Below, piece by piece: positions 15,236-26,173 of a stretch of 64,000 bases of DNA. Location: positions 332,103-396,102 of the forward strand of contig QORU01000007.1 of the NCBI GenBank assembly GCA_003574785.1, in the 5' to 3' direction. Position numbers and translations under genes: made by a program. This stretch comes from Taklimakanibacter deserti (GTDB lineage Bacteria; Pseudomonadota; Alphaproteobacteria; Rhizobiales; Aestuariivirgaceae). The notes beneath the pieces are model-generated. The model searched no databases and had not been told where the DNA came from. It saw only the letters and a list, made by a program, of their open reading frames with translations. The first letter of the stretch is position 1, and each line of letters starts with the position of its first letter.

Positions 15236-16507
15236 ATGCCAACCGAGTTGGACCGGGCCATCGAGACGCAAGCCGAAGCCGCCTTCGCCCTCCTCGAAGC
15301 GCTGGTCCGGGCGCCGAGCGTCGTCGGCGCCGAGCAGGCGGCGATGGAGGTCTTCGCGCAAGAAGCGGCGGCGCTCGGCCTCGCCGTCAGGCGACTGCCC
15401 TTCTCCAACGCACCGGTGACAGACCCCCGCGCTGGAATCACGCCGCCCGCAGGGCTCCTCACACCAGAGCGCTATCAAGTGCTGGCGACGACGCCGGGTG
15501 ACGGCGAATTGCTTCTGCTGCTCAACGGCCATCTCGATGTCGTGCCCGCCTCATCCGCCGAATTCTGGACGGCGCCGCCTTTCACGCCCGAGCGGCGCAA
15601 CGGCCGCCTCTATGGCCGCGGCGCCGGCGACATGAAGAGCGGCTTCGCCGTCGGCATGCTGGCGCTCCGGGCGCTCTTCGCCACAGCGCCCCAGCTCTTC
15701 GCGACACGCCGCCTCGGCTTCATCGCCGTCGTCGAGGAGGAGTGCACCGGCAACGGCACGCTCGTCTCTCTCGCCGAGCATGGGATCAGAGCGCCGGAGG
15801 TCGTCGTACTAGAGCCGAGCGGCCTCGGCCTCATGCTGGGCGGCGTCGGCGTGCTATGGATCGACATCGACGTCGCCGCCCCGTCGGGTCATGGTTATGC
15901 GGCAAGCACCGGAGCCGGCCCCATCGAGCTCGGTCTCGACCTGGTGGAACGCCTGCGGCAATGGTCGGCCAAACTCCGGCATGCCGTGCCTGAGCCGAGC
16001 ATGCCCGGAGAGGAGAACCCCTATAATGTCAACCTCGGCAAGATGCAGGCCGGCGACTGGGGCTCGACCCGGCCGTCGCGCGCCAGCCTCACCGTCAGGG
16101 TCGGCTATCCGAGAGCCTGGACACCCGAGAAGGCGGAAGCCGAGCTGCGCCAGGTGATCGCCCAGGCCGCGGCCGAGATGGGCTTTTCCTATCCGCCCAT
16201 CGTCACACTCAGCGGTTTTCGCGCCAAGGGCTATCTCATCGACAAGGAGTCCCGCCTCGTGCGCGATCTCAGGGCCGCGCATCTGGACGCTCATGGTGCA
16301 GAGCCCGCTTTATACACCCTCGGCAGCACCACCGACGCGCGCATCTATCTCAACGATTTCGGCATCCCCGCGGTCTGCTTCGGCGCGGTCAGCCACGACA
16401 TCCACGGCATCGATGAATCGGTCGAGTTGCAGAGCATCGTCGATGCGGCCCGCACCCTTGCCCGCTTCATCCTGATGCGCTTCGAGGCGACGGAGGCGGC
16501 GTCATGA
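15236..16507 (+). CDS. M20-family metallo-amidohydrolase/peptidase (ArgE/DapE/ACY1-like)
   Basis: Dinuclear zinc hydrolase cleaving amide bonds of N-acyl or N-carbamoyl amino acids or small peptides. The 423-residue protein has LLNGHLDVVP (His99, Asp101), GRGAGDMKSG (bridging Asp132), VVEEECTGNG (Glu167/168), VLEPSG (Glu193) and a C-terminal SHDIHGIDE that supplies the last His ligand, with a dimerisation lid domain between. AAAGGGG lies 5 bases before the ATG at 15236; GTG 15230 is an alternative. It is the first gene of the dipeptide-type transport operon and overlaps the regulator by 4 bases, so it probably processes the imported substrate. Confidence 0.9.
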   Translation: MPTELDRAIETQAEAAFALLEALVRAPSVVGAEQAAMEVFAQEAAALGLAVRRLPFSNAPVTDPRAGITPPAGLLTPERYQVLATTPGDGELLLLLNGHLDVVPASSAEFWTAPPFTPERRNGRLYGRGAGDMKSGFAVGMLALRALFATAPQLFATRRLGFIAVVEEECTGNGTLVSLAEHGIRAPEVVVLEPSGLGLMLGGVGVLWIDIDVAAPSGHGYAASTGAGPIELGLDLVERLRQWSAKLRHAVPEPSMPGEENPYNVNLGKMQAGDWGSTRPSRASLTVRVGYPRAWTPEKAEAELRQVIAQAAAEMGFSYPPIVTLSGFRAKGYLIDKESRLVRDLRAAHLDAHGAEPALYTLGSTTDARIYLNDFGIPAVCFGAVSHDIHGIDESVELQSIVDAARTLARFILMRFEATEAAS

Positions 16508-17265
16508 AAGCGAACCGCGACGCGCCCCCTCTCGGCGCCCCCATCGTCACCCGCCATGTCGCCGACGACGTCGTCGACCGCCTCGTCACCGCGGTGGCGC
16601 TCGGCCTCTATGTCACCGGCCAGCAGATGCCGACCGAGCGCGAGCTCGCCCAGATGCTCGGCGTGTCGCGAACCTCGGTGCGCGACGCCCTCAAGCAGCT
16701 CACCGACACGGGTTATCTGGAAGTCCGGCGCGGCCGCACCGGCGGCTATTTCGTGCGGGCCGATTGGGGGCCGGCCTCGGCCGAGCATGTGCGCCGCGAG
16801 ATCATCGCCAACTGGGCCGAGTTCGAGCAGATCTTCGATGCCCGCACACTCGTCGAACCCCTGATCGCCCGCACCGCCGCGACCCGGCGCGATGCGCGCG
16901 ACATCAAGGCCATGACGGCAGCGCTCAAGGCCTATCTCGACGCGCCCGACCACGATGCGTCGCGGCGCGCCGATTCCGCCCTCCATCTCGCCGTCGCCGA
17001 GGCAACGCATAATCCGATCCTGGTCAAGATGTCGGTCGACCTGCGCGCGCGGATCACGCTCAATCTCGGCGCCGAGCCCTATACGGACGAGGCGCGGCGC
17101 ATCGCCATCGGGCAGCATCAGGAACTGGTCGCGGCCGTGTCCGAGGGCCGGGGCGATGATGCCGCCCAAATCGCCGCCAAGCACTTCGTGCTGTCGGAGA
17201 ACCTGATGCGCGAGCTCGTCGCGCGCGCCGAGCACGACAGCAAGCCACGGGGAGCGCGCAAATGA
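16504..17265 (+). CDS. FadR-subfamily GntR transcriptional regulator
   Basis: A 253-residue regulator with an N-terminal winged helix (about 18-85: GLYVTGQQMPTERELAQMLG, SRTSVRDALKQL, RRGRTGGYFV) and an all-helical FCD ligand domain (about 100-240) with conserved Arg/His residues (DARTLVEPLIAR, SALHLAVAEATHN). The FCD domain often binds a carboxylate through a metal ion. It overlaps the upstream M20 gene and the downstream permease gene by 4 bases each, so it is embedded in the operon it most likely represses. The palindrome at 15204-15220 is its best candidate site. Confidence 0.9.
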   Translation: MKANRDAPPLGAPIVTRHVADDVVDRLVTAVALGLYVTGQQMPTERELAQMLGVSRTSVRDALKQLTDTGYLEVRRGRTGGYFVRADWGPASAEHVRREIIANWAEFEQIFDARTLVEPLIARTAATRRDARDIKAMTAALKAYLDAPDHDASRRADSALHLAVAEATHNPILVKMSVDLRARITLNLGAEPYTDEARRIAIGQHQELVAAVSEGRGDDAAQIAAKHFVLSENLMRELVARAEHDSKPRGARK

Positions 17266-18221
17266 GCCGGCAGCTCATCTTTGCGATAAGGCGTCTCCTG
17301 CTCACGATCCCGATGCTCATCGTGATGAGCGTCGTCGTCTTCCTCATCCTGAGGCTGGTGCCGGGCGATCCGGTGCGCACGATGCTGGGATTCCGCGCCA
17401 CCGATGCGAATGTCGCCGAACTGCGCCACCAGCTCGGCCTCGATCAGCCGCTCCTCACCCAATATGTGAACTGGATCCTGGCACTGCTGCAGGGCGACCT
17501 CGGCAAGGATATCGTCAGCCACGCGCCGCTCGCCGATCTCCTGGCGCAGCGCCTCCCCGTCACGCTCGAGCTGACGGCGCTGTCGATGCTTCTCGCGGTC
17601 GTCATCGGCGTTCCGCTCGGCATCCGCGCCGCGACCGGCGGCCGCTGGACCAAAAGGCTCACCGAAGGCTTCGTCATTTTCGGCATCAGCATTCCCGATT
17701 TCTGGCTCGGCATCATGCTGGTGCTGGTCTTCGCCGGCACGCTCACGATCCTGCCGCCCTCGGGCTATGTGCCCTTCGCCAAGGACCCCGTCGCCAATCT
17801 GCGCTACATGATCCTGCCGGTGCTGACGCTCGCCGCCGGCGAGGCGGCCTACATCCTGCGCACGACGAGGAGCGCCATCACTTCGGTGCTGGACCGGCCC
17901 TTCGTCACCTTCCTGCGCGCCAAGGGCATCAGCCGCAACCGCATCGTCTTCGGCCATGCGCTGCGCAATGCCGGCCCCGCCATCGTCACCGTCATCGGAC
18001 TCCAAGTCGGCGTGCTGCTCGGCGGCGCCATCATCGTCGAGACGATGTTCGCGCTGCCGGGCATCGGCCGCCTCGTCGTGACCGGGATCAACCAGCGCAA
18101 CTACCCGACGGTGCAGGTCGGCGTGCTCGCCATCGCCACGATCTTCATCGTCGTGTCGCTGGTGACCGATCTCATCGTCGCCTGGCTCGATCCGCGCGTG
18201 GCGGATGGGGAGACGACATGA
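17262..18221 (+). CDS. ABC transporter permease, DppB/OppB type
   Basis: Inner-membrane subunit of a dipeptide/oligopeptide-type importer, 319 residues with about six transmembrane segments. It has the family N-terminus RRLLLTIPMLIVMSVVVFLI and LVPGDPV. The cytoplasmic EAA loop is TFLRAKGISRNRIVFGHALRNA (about 210-232), which docks on the ATPases. It overlaps the regulator gene by 4 bases upstream and the second permease by 4 bases downstream, indicating translational coupling. Confidence 0.92.
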   Translation: MSRQLIFAIRRLLLTIPMLIVMSVVVFLILRLVPGDPVRTMLGFRATDANVAELRHQLGLDQPLLTQYVNWILALLQGDLGKDIVSHAPLADLLAQRLPVTLELTALSMLLAVVIGVPLGIRAATGGRWTKRLTEGFVIFGISIPDFWLGIMLVLVFAGTLTILPPSGYVPFAKDPVANLRYMILPVLTLAAGEAAYILRTTRSAITSVLDRPFVTFLRAKGISRNRIVFGHALRNAGPAIVTVIGLQVGVLLGGAIIVETMFALPGIGRLVVTGINQRNYPTVQVGVLAIATIFIVVSLVTDLIVAWLDPRVADGETT

Positions 18222-19072
18222 GCCAGGCCATCGCAAGCGTCGGGCCTCAACCGCGGCACGACAGCTCGAGCCGGCTCATGGTCATCGGCGGCGCGATGCT
18301 GGCGACACTCGCCGTCATCGCCCTCTTGGCGCCTGTCATCGCCCCGCATGACCCCGAAGCCGTCGAGGTACGCCGGGTGCTGGGCGCGCCCGACCTCTTG
18401 CACCCCTTCGGCTCCGACGTGCTCGGCCGCGACGTGCTGAGCCGCGTGATCCATGGCCTCAGGGTGAGCCTCATCGTCTCGCTGTCGGCGGTGGCGGGCT
18501 CGCTCCTTTTCGCGGTGCCGCTCGGGCTCGTCGCGGGCTATTTCGGGCGCTGGGTCGACACGACGGTTTCACGTGGCCTCGACCTGATCCTGGTCTTCCC
18601 GGCGATGCTGCTGGCCGTGACCTTCATCGCCATATTGGGACCGGGCAGCGTGGTCGCGGCGATCGCCATCGCCGTCATCTATCTGCCGATCCTGGCGCGG
18701 GTGATGCGCACCAGCACGCTCATCGTCAGCCGCAACGATTATGTCACCGGCGCCCGCGCCCGGGGGGCCAGCCATTGGCGAGTGCTGTTGAACCACATCG
18801 CCCCCAATGCGCTGGGGCCCGTCATCGTCCAGGCCTCGGTGCTCAGCGCCTTCGCGCTCCAGCTCGAAGCCGGCCTGAGCTTCCTCGGCCTCGGCACCCA
18901 GCCGCCGACACCCTCGCTCGGCGGCATGCTGGCCGACGGCCGCGAGGTCCTCATCCAGGCCCCCTGGGTCGAGATCTTTCCGGGCCTTGCCATCGTCGTC
19001 GCGGTATTGGCCTTCACCTTCCTGGGCGAGGGACTGCGCCGGGCCTTCGATCCGAAAGGGGTGGCGGAATGA
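18218..19072 (+). CDS. ABC transporter permease, DppC/OppC type
   Basis: Second membrane subunit, 284 residues, with the typical first transmembrane helix followed by a periplasmic HPFGSDVLGRDVLSRVIHG segment, five further helices and the EAA loop GARARGASHWRVLLNHIAPNA-like near 180-200. Ends with the conserved PPTPSLGGMLADGRE and FLGEGLRRAFDP tail. Partner of the DppB-like protein; coupled by 4-base overlaps to both neighbours. Confidence 0.92.
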   Translation: MSQAIASVGPQPRHDSSSRLMVIGGAMLATLAVIALLAPVIAPHDPEAVEVRRVLGAPDLLHPFGSDVLGRDVLSRVIHGLRVSLIVSLSAVAGSLLFAVPLGLVAGYFGRWVDTTVSRGLDLILVFPAMLLAVTFIAILGPGSVVAAIAIAVIYLPILARVMRTSTLIVSRNDYVTGARARGASHWRVLLNHIAPNALGPVIVQASVLSAFALQLEAGLSFLGLGTQPPTPSLGGMLADGREVLIQAPWVEIFPGLAIVVAVLAFTFLGEGLRRAFDPKGVAE

Positions 19073-19950
19073 GCGCCGTCCTCTCCTTCGGCAATGTTGG
19101 CGTCAGCTTCGGCACGACGCCCGCCGTCACCGACGTAACGCTCGACCTCAGGCGCGGCGAGATCTTCGGCATTGTCGGCGAGTCGGGCTCGGGCAAGAGC
19201 ACGCTCGCCAATGCCGCCATGGGGCTGCTGCCGGCCAACGCGACTGTCACCGGCAGCATCAAGGTCAATGGCCGCGAGGTCTTGAGCCTCGGCGATGAGG
19301 AACTGCGCCATATGCGGGGCAGAGAAGCCGCGATGATCTTCCAGGACGCCTCGGTGAGCCTCGATCCCACCTGGCCGGTCGGCGACCAGATCGCCGAAAC
19401 CGTTCGGGCGCATCAGAAGATCAGCCGGGGCGCTGCCAAGGCGCGGGCCTTGGCGCTCATGACCGAGATGGGCATCGCCGATCCCGCTTCGCGCTATGGC
19501 GACGTGCCGCACCGGCTCTCGGGCGGCATGCGCCAGCGCATCGTCATCGCGGCGGCACTCGCCAATGATCCCCAGCTCCTCATCGCCGATGAGCCGACCA
19601 CGGCGCTCGACGTCACCTTGCAGGCGCAAGTGCTGCAGCTCATCGACACGCTCAGGCAACGGCATGGCACGACGGTGCTCCTCATCACCCATGACCTCGG
19701 CGTCGTGGCGCAAGTGTGCGACCGGGTCGGCGTCATGCATGGCGGCAAGCTCCTCGAGATGGGCGCCACCCGCACCCTCCTCGCCCGGCCGAGCCATCCC
19801 TATACGCGCGCTTTGCTCGCCGCCAATCCGGTCGGGGCCAAGCGCGGCAGCCGCCTGCCCGTCGTTCCTCCGGAATGGAGCGTCGAGAGTCTCACCGCGG
19901 CAGAGCGCCAGCGCGACAGCGAGATTCCCGCAGGAGCGGCCTATGGGTGA
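19069..19950 (+). CDS. ABC transporter ATP-binding protein, DppD/OppD type
   Basis: Cytoplasmic ATPase of the importer, 293 residues. Walker A is GESGSGKST (about 38-46), the Q-loop is MIFQDA, the signature is LSGGMRQR and Walker B is LLIADEPTTALD, followed by the H-loop THDLG. The C-terminal oligopeptide-transporter extension (HPYTRALLAANP) is present. ATG 19069 overlaps the preceding stop by 4 bases; the 3' end overlaps the next gene by 8 bases. Confidence 0.92.
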   Translation: MSAVLSFGNVGVSFGTTPAVTDVTLDLRRGEIFGIVGESGSGKSTLANAAMGLLPANATVTGSIKVNGREVLSLGDEELRHMRGREAAMIFQDASVSLDPTWPVGDQIAETVRAHQKISRGAAKARALALMTEMGIADPASRYGDVPHRLSGGMRQRIVIAAALANDPQLLIADEPTTALDVTLQAQVLQLIDTLRQRHGTTVLLITHDLGVVAQVCDRVGVMHGGKLLEMGATRTLLARPSHPYTRALLAANPVGAKRGSRLPVVPPEWSVESLTAAERQRDSEIPAGAAYG

Positions 19951-20728
19951 GCTCCTCACTGTCGCTCATCTCAGCAAAAGCTTTGCCACGAGCGGCGGCC
20001 TGCCCTGGCGGCGCCAGCGTATCGCCGCCGTCAAGGACGTCTCGCTCAGCATCGAGCGCGGGCGGACGCTCGGGCTGGTGGGCGAGTCGGGCTCGGGCAA
20101 GAGCACGCTCGGGCGCTGCATCCTGGGCCTCGCCAAGCCAGATGAAGGCCAGATCCGTTTCGACGGCATCGAAGTGCAAGGGCTGTCCGGGAAGCGCCTC
20201 AAGGATTTCCGCCGCCGCGTTCAACCGGTGTTCCAGGATCCGTATGGCAGCCTCGATCCGCGCTGGCCGGTGGGCAAGAGCGTGCGCGAGGCGCTCGACT
20301 GCTTCGGCATCGGCACAGGCCTCGACCGCGACCGGCGCGTGCGCGATCTCTTCGCGCGGGTCGGCCTCGATCCGGCGCTCATGGGCCGGTTGCCGAGCCA
20401 TCTGTCGGGCGGCCAGCGCCAGAGGATCGGCATCGCCGCCGCGCTCGCCAGCGAGCCCGAACTCATCATCGCCGATGAGCCGGTGAGCGCCCTCGACATG
20501 AGCGTGCAGGCGCAGATCCTGAACCTGTTCCTCGACCTGCAGCAGGATCTGGGCGTCGCTTCGATCTTCATCACCCACGATCTGGGCGTCGTCCAGCATG
20601 TCAGCGACACGGTCGCCGTCATGCTGCGCGGGGCCATCGTCGAAACGGGCGAGACCGACAGGGTCATGACCCGTCCGCTTCATTCCTACACCAAGAGCCT
20701 GCTCGCCGCCGTTCCCCGTTCCCGCTAA
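19943..20728 (+). CDS. ABC transporter ATP-binding protein, DppF/OppF type
   Basis: Second ATPase of the importer, 261 residues. Walker A GESGSGKST, Q-loop PVFQDPYGSLDPR (the Asp-Pro-Arg extension typical of DppF/OppF), signature LSGGQRQR, Walker B LIIADEPVSALD and H-loop THDLGVV are all intact. The C-terminus HSYTKSLLAAVP matches the oligopeptide-transporter tail. The start overlaps the end of the DppD-like gene by 8 bases. Confidence 0.92.
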   Translation: MGELLTVAHLSKSFATSGGLPWRRQRIAAVKDVSLSIERGRTLGLVGESGSGKSTLGRCILGLAKPDEGQIRFDGIEVQGLSGKRLKDFRRRVQPVFQDPYGSLDPRWPVGKSVREALDCFGIGTGLDRDRRVRDLFARVGLDPALMGRLPSHLSGGQRQRIGIAAALASEPELIIADEPVSALDMSVQAQILNLFLDLQQDLGVASIFITHDLGVVQHVSDTVAVMLRGAIVETGETDRVMTRPLHSYTKSLLAAVPRSR

Positions 20729-20746
20729 CCCCAAGGAGACCTCACC

Positions 20747-21553
20747 TTGCCCCACGCACATGTCAACGGAATCACCATCAACTACGAGATCGATGGCCCG
20801 GACACCGGCAAAGGCACCATCGTTCTCATCAACGGCCTTGCCGACGACCTGCTCTCCTGGGGTTTTCAGGTGCCGGCCCTGGTGGACGCGGGCTATCGCG
20901 TGCTGCGCTTCGACAATCGCGGCATCGGCAAGAGCGACAAGCCCCGGGGCCCCTACAGCTCAAAGCTGCTCGCCGACGACGCCAAGGCGCTGGTCGACCA
21001 TCTCGGCATCAAGGGCTTCCACCTCATGGGCGTGTCGATGGGGGGCATGATCTCCCAGGAATATGCGCTGGCCTTCGGCGGCGACCTCAGATCGCTGACC
21101 CTTGCCTGCACCTATGGCACGGCCGATGCTTTCTGCCAGACGATGTTCGCCATGTGGGCCGACCTCGCCAAGACAATCGACGTGCCCTTCGTCATGCGCG
21201 ACGTCGCGTTGTGGGCGTTCACCGGCCCGTTCTTCAACGAGCGGCCCAAGGATGCGGCCGAATTCGCCGCCGCGATGGCTTCCCTCGACATGTCGCTCGA
21301 AGCCTATCTGGCGCAGCTCGCCGTCATCCAGGCGCATGATGCGCTAAGCCGCGTCAAGGCGATCAAGGCGCCGACGCTGGTGCTGGCGGGCGAAGAGGAC
21401 ATCCTCATCCCCGTCAGGCTGTCGAAAGAGCTGCAGCAGGCGATCCCCAAGGCCCAGTGGAAGACCGTTCCCGGCGGTCATGCGTGCCTGTGGGAGACGC
21501 CCGACCCCTTCAATCAAGCCTTCCTCGATTTCGTGCGTAGCGCCTCGCGATAG
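20747..21553 (+). CDS. Alpha/beta-hydrolase (3-oxoadipate enol-lactonase-like fold)
   Basis: A 268-residue serine hydrolase. It has RFDNRGIGKSD, the nucleophile elbow MGVSMGG (Ser97), an acid in GEEDILIPV and the base in GGHACLWE. The start is TTG at 20747, seven bases after AAGGAGA (20733-20739); no in-frame ATG fits as well. It sits 18 bases after the ATPase gene and 33 before the binding-protein gene, so it belongs to the transport operon and probably cleaves an ester or lactone in the imported compound. The fold alone does not reveal the substrate. Confidence 0.85.
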   Translation: MPHAHVNGITINYEIDGPDTGKGTIVLINGLADDLLSWGFQVPALVDAGYRVLRFDNRGIGKSDKPRGPYSSKLLADDAKALVDHLGIKGFHLMGVSMGGMISQEYALAFGGDLRSLTLACTYGTADAFCQTMFAMWADLAKTIDVPFVMRDVALWAFTGPFFNERPKDAAEFAAAMASLDMSLEAYLAQLAVIQAHDALSRVKAIKAPTLVLAGEEDILIPVRLSKELQQAIPKAQWKTVPGGHACLWETPDPFNQAFLDFVRSASR

Positions 21554-21586
21554 ATATCGCCCAAACACATATTAAAGGAGGAAACC

Positions 21587-23110
21587 ATGCATCCCGCCCG
21601 GCAGACCCTGCGCAGTATCGCATTTGCATTCATACTCACCCTTGCCGGCGCCGCCGCCATGGCCGCCGCCATCAAGAACGGCGGCGAATTGCGCGCCGCC
21701 CTCACCGGCGAGCCCGATGTCCTCGACCCGGCCACGTCCTCCATCTATACGGGCGCCCAGGTCTATGAAGGCATCTTCAGCAAGCTCATCGACATGGACG
21801 CGTCCGGCAAATTCGTGCCCGATCTCGCCACCTCCTGGGAGCAGGTCGACGCCAAGACGTGGAAGTTCAACCTCGTTCCCAACGCCACCTTCCACAATGG
21901 CGAGAAATTCACCTCGGCCGACGTGAAATATACTTTCGAGCGCATCCTCGATCCGAAGACGGCGAGCGCCTATGCCGGCCTTTATGCGCAGATCTCATCG
22001 GTCGACGCCGCCGACCCCGCGGTCGCCGTCTTCCATCTCAAGTCTTCCTTCGGTCCCTTTCTCACCAACCTCGCCACCAACGGCCAGATCGTCAACAAGA
22101 AGGCGATCGAGAGCGGCGACGCGGCGCGCACTCCGGTGGGCACGGGCCCGTTCAAATTCGTCGAATGGGTGCAGGGCGATCACATCACGCTCGAGAAGAA
22201 CGCGGCCTATTTCAAGTCCGGCCTGCCGCATCTCGACAAGGTCACCTTCCGCTTCCTCCCCGTCGACCAGAGCCGCATCGATGCGCTCTCGGCGGGCGAG
22301 CTCGACTGGCTCGATGCGATACCCTTGCAGCAGGTCGCGACGCTGAAGGACGATCCTCGCTTCACCTATGTGACGAGCCCGGTCGCCGGCATCCCCGACT
22401 TTTTGGCCCTCAACACCAAGCTGCCGCCCTTCGACAATCCGAAGGTCCGCCAGGCGATAGCTCTCGCCATCAGCCGCGCCGACATCCGCGATGTCGCCTA
22501 TCTCGGCACCGGCGAGCTCGGCCTCATCGAGGTGCCGACCGGTTCGTCCTGGTATGACGATCAGGGCGTGTTCGCGGCTGCCACCGACATCGCCAAGGCC
22601 AAGCAGCTCCTGGCCGAAGCCGGCCATGGCAACGGCCTCACGATCGAATATCTCGGCCTGCCGCAATATCCCGAGCTCCTCAAGACCGGCCAGGTGGTGC
22701 GCGACGAGCTCAAGCAGATCGGCATCGAGATGACGATCAAGCCGGTCGACGTCTCGGTCTGGTTCGACGCCTATTCCACCGGCAAGTACCAGATCACCAG
22801 CGCCTATCAGGAGCGCACGATCGATCCCGACAATTTCTACTCGCTGGTGCTCAAGTCGGGCGGTCCGATCAACACCGTGGGCTATTCCAATCCCGAGGTC
22901 GACGCGCTCATCGACAAGGCGGCGGCGAGCGCCGATGAAGCCGAGCGCAAAGGCATCTACCGGCAGATCCGCACCATCACCACCAGCGATGCGCCGCTCG
23001 TCTTCGTGCATTTCGAGACGCTGAACTATCTCATGAACAAGAACGTTACGGGTTCCGCCATTACGCCGACGCTCAGCCTCCATATGGAGAATCTGGGCTT
23101 CACGGAGTAG
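21587..23110 (+). CDS. ABC transporter solute-binding protein, family 5 (DppA/OppA type)
   Basis: Periplasmic binding protein of the importer, 507 residues. A Sec signal peptide (MHPARQTLRSIAFAFILTLAGAA-type, cleavage near AMAA) is followed by the SBP_bac_5 fold: GELRAALTGEPDVLDPA, YEGIFSKLIDMD, FNLVPNATFHNGEKFTSADVKYTFERI-type segments, TGPFKFVEW and NTVGYSNPEVDALID. A strong AAAGGAGGAAACC precedes the ATG. It is the last gene of the operon and ends 18 bases from the convergent pobA stop. Family members bind peptides but also opines, nickel and oligosaccharides. Confidence 0.92.
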   Translation: MHPARQTLRSIAFAFILTLAGAAAMAAAIKNGGELRAALTGEPDVLDPATSSIYTGAQVYEGIFSKLIDMDASGKFVPDLATSWEQVDAKTWKFNLVPNATFHNGEKFTSADVKYTFERILDPKTASAYAGLYAQISSVDAADPAVAVFHLKSSFGPFLTNLATNGQIVNKKAIESGDAARTPVGTGPFKFVEWVQGDHITLEKNAAYFKSGLPHLDKVTFRFLPVDQSRIDALSAGELDWLDAIPLQQVATLKDDPRFTYVTSPVAGIPDFLALNTKLPPFDNPKVRQAIALAISRADIRDVAYLGTGELGLIEVPTGSSWYDDQGVFAAATDIAKAKQLLAEAGHGNGLTIEYLGLPQYPELLKTGQVVRDELKQIGIEMTIKPVDVSVWFDAYSTGKYQITSAYQERTIDPDNFYSLVLKSGGPINTVGYSNPEVDALIDKAAASADEAERKGIYRQIRTITTSDAPLVFVHFETLNYLMNKNVTGSAITPTLSLHMENLGFTE

Positions 23111-23128
23111 CTTGACGGCAATGTTCTG

Positions 23129-24650
<1,522 letters not shown>

Positions 24651-24661
24651 GGCCGTATTCC

Positions 24662-24964
24662 CTATCCCTGCACTATGATCACTTCTTCGCCGTCTTTCGC
24701 CGACGCATCGAGCTCGCCGTTCCCGGCGGGCATGACCACTTCCAGTATTCCGGCAGCCCGCGGCGTGAATTCGATCGCCTGGATCGCGCCGCGGCCCAGC
24801 AGCAGCGCCGAAATGATATCTTCCAGGGCGACATTCTCTTCCGGAAGCTGCTCCTGGATTTTCGTCGCCGCCGCATAGACATCGAGAATGCCCTTGTCTC
24901 GCTCGGTGCGCTCCAGCACATCGCGAATGGCATCTTTGAGGGTCGAGGACAAATGTATGTTCAT
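24662..24964 (-). CDS. Hypothetical protein, 100 residues
   Basis: Soluble protein MNIHLSSTLKDAIRDVLERTERDKGILDVY...ALEDIISALLLGRGAIQAIEF, helical at the N-terminus with a beta-rich end (ILEVVMPAGN, EEVIIVQG). AAAGGGAAATCGTC precedes the ATG at 24964; a longer frame to 25042 has no site. First gene of a two-gene unit with the basic 64-residue protein. Function unknown. Confidence 0.6.
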   Translation of the reverse strand: MNIHLSSTLKDAIRDVLERTERDKGILDVYAAATKIQEQLPEENVALEDIISALLLGRGAIQAIEFTPRAAGILEVVMPAGNGELDASAKDGEEVIIVQG

Positions 24965-25145
24965 GACGATTTCCCTTTGCTGCGAACCTAACCCCTTGGC
25001 GGGCGTAATCAATCCCGACAGTTCCCCATTGGCCGACAGCACGGCCTGCGCGCCTTGAGAGTCAAATGCCGCAAGTGCCTGGGGAACTCATTGCGGGCAA
25101 AATGAGTTGTGTTAGTAGAAAGCTTACAGTACGCAGGAGTGATCC

Positions 25146-25388
25146 ATGGCTCTACGGCATCGGGCGATCCGTCTGCAGATCATGCTGGATGATGCGGAGG
25201 TGGCGGCAATCGAAGATTGGCGCTTCCGGAAGCGCATGCCGAGCCGAGCTTCGGCGGTGCGCGAGATCATTCGCAGGGGCCTCGCGGCTGAAGGATTTAT
25301 CCTCGCCAATGCGGGTCATAGATCGTCAGACTACGGCGTTATTTCCACACCGGATAACAGCGAGAAGCCGCCGCGCAAGAACGAGTGA
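25146..25388 (+). CDS. Ribbon-helix-helix (CopG/Arc-like) small protein
   Basis: An 80-residue protein. The first 50 residues match a ribbon-helix-helix pattern: short strand RLQIMLDDAEV, helix AAIEDWRFRKRM, turn PSRASA and helix VREIIRRGLAAEG. Such proteins bind DNA as dimers, often as antitoxins or small repressors. The tail is polar and disordered. AGGAG lies 7 bases before the ATG. No toxin partner is adjacent, so a free-standing regulator is more likely. Confidence 0.7.
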   Translation: MALRHRAIRLQIMLDDAEVAAIEDWRFRKRMPSRASAVREIIRRGLAAEGFILANAGHRSSDYGVISTPDNSEKPPRKNE

Positions 25389-25505
25389 TAAATTTGCCCC
25401 GAGCGAACGCCTGCGCCGGAACCACGCCGCCGGTCGAATGTTAGCTCCATCAGGTCGTGTCCTAATGGGTGGAGCGTGGGGCATTCCGAACATGATTTGC
25501 GCACA

Positions 25506-25655
25506 ATGGCCGCCCAGGCCAGGCTCCTCGCCGCATCCCTGGTCGACCAGGCCATCCGCTGGGACTTCCTGCTGATCGCCACGCGGTTGGAGGAGGAAGC
25601 GGACGCGCAGCATGATGCAAAGGCTTCCGATCAACGAAAATCCATCGCCGAGTGA
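25506..25655 (+). CDS. Hypothetical protein, 49 residues
   Basis: Short frame MAAQARLLAASLVDQAIRWD FLLIATRLEEEADAQ..., almost entirely one amphipathic helix with an acidic C-terminus. It lies downstream of the ribbon-helix-helix gene in the same direction. No strong ribosome-binding site, no family recognised; coding status is moderately supported by codon use. Confidence 0.35.
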   Translation: MAAQARLLAASLVDQAIRWDFLLIATRLEEEADAQHDAKASDQRKSIAE

Positions 25656-25852
25656 TCTTGAACATGGCAGAACGATGCCATCGAGCAAGGGCGACCGATC
25701 ATCGCCCGCTTGCGCTCCATCCGCATGCGGATGATCAAGCAACGGGAACAACTCCTCCAAAACAGGCGTTGGACGGGAAGGCTTGGTTTCCCTCGACGAG
25801 CCGCACTGGGTGGCAGCTCCAGCCTCGCGGCGAGGAATTGAAAGGACTGACT

Positions 25853-26173
25853 ATGCGCATCCTGCCTTCACTTCTCATTGCTTCCGCACTTGCCTTCGGC
25901 GTTCCCGCCGCGCTGGCCGATGACATCTTCATTGCGCCGGAAATCGGCATCAAGTTCCATGACGATGGCAAGGTGAAGAAATACAAATCGCACAAATGGG
26001 ATGGCGACGACCTCGCGGTCGGCGTCGTCGTGCCTGGGGATGTCGAATATTACGATGTGCCCGAGGACGTCATCGTGGCGACCCCGGCCCTCAAAAGTCA
26101 CCGCTACGTATATCTGAACGATCACGTCTATATCGTCGACGGCGGTCGCCGCATCGTCGCCGTGGTCGAGTGA
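25853..26173 (+). CDS. DUF1236-like secreted protein
   Basis: A 106-residue exported protein. The signal peptide MRILPSLLIASALAFGVPAALA is followed by a small beta-rich domain with GDVEYYDVPEDVIVA and a C-terminal VYLNDHVYIVDGGRRIVAVVE, the pattern of DUF1236 proteins common in Rhizobiales. GAAAGGACTGACT precedes the ATG. A longer frame starts at 25652 but would bury the signal peptide and is rejected. Likely a periplasmic structural or stress protein; family function unknown. Confidence 0.75.
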   Translation: MRILPSLLIASALAFGVPAALADDIFIAPEIGIKFHDDGKVKKYKSHKWDGDDLAVGVVVPGDVEYYDVPEDVIVATPALKSHRYVYLNDHVYIVDGGRRIVAVVE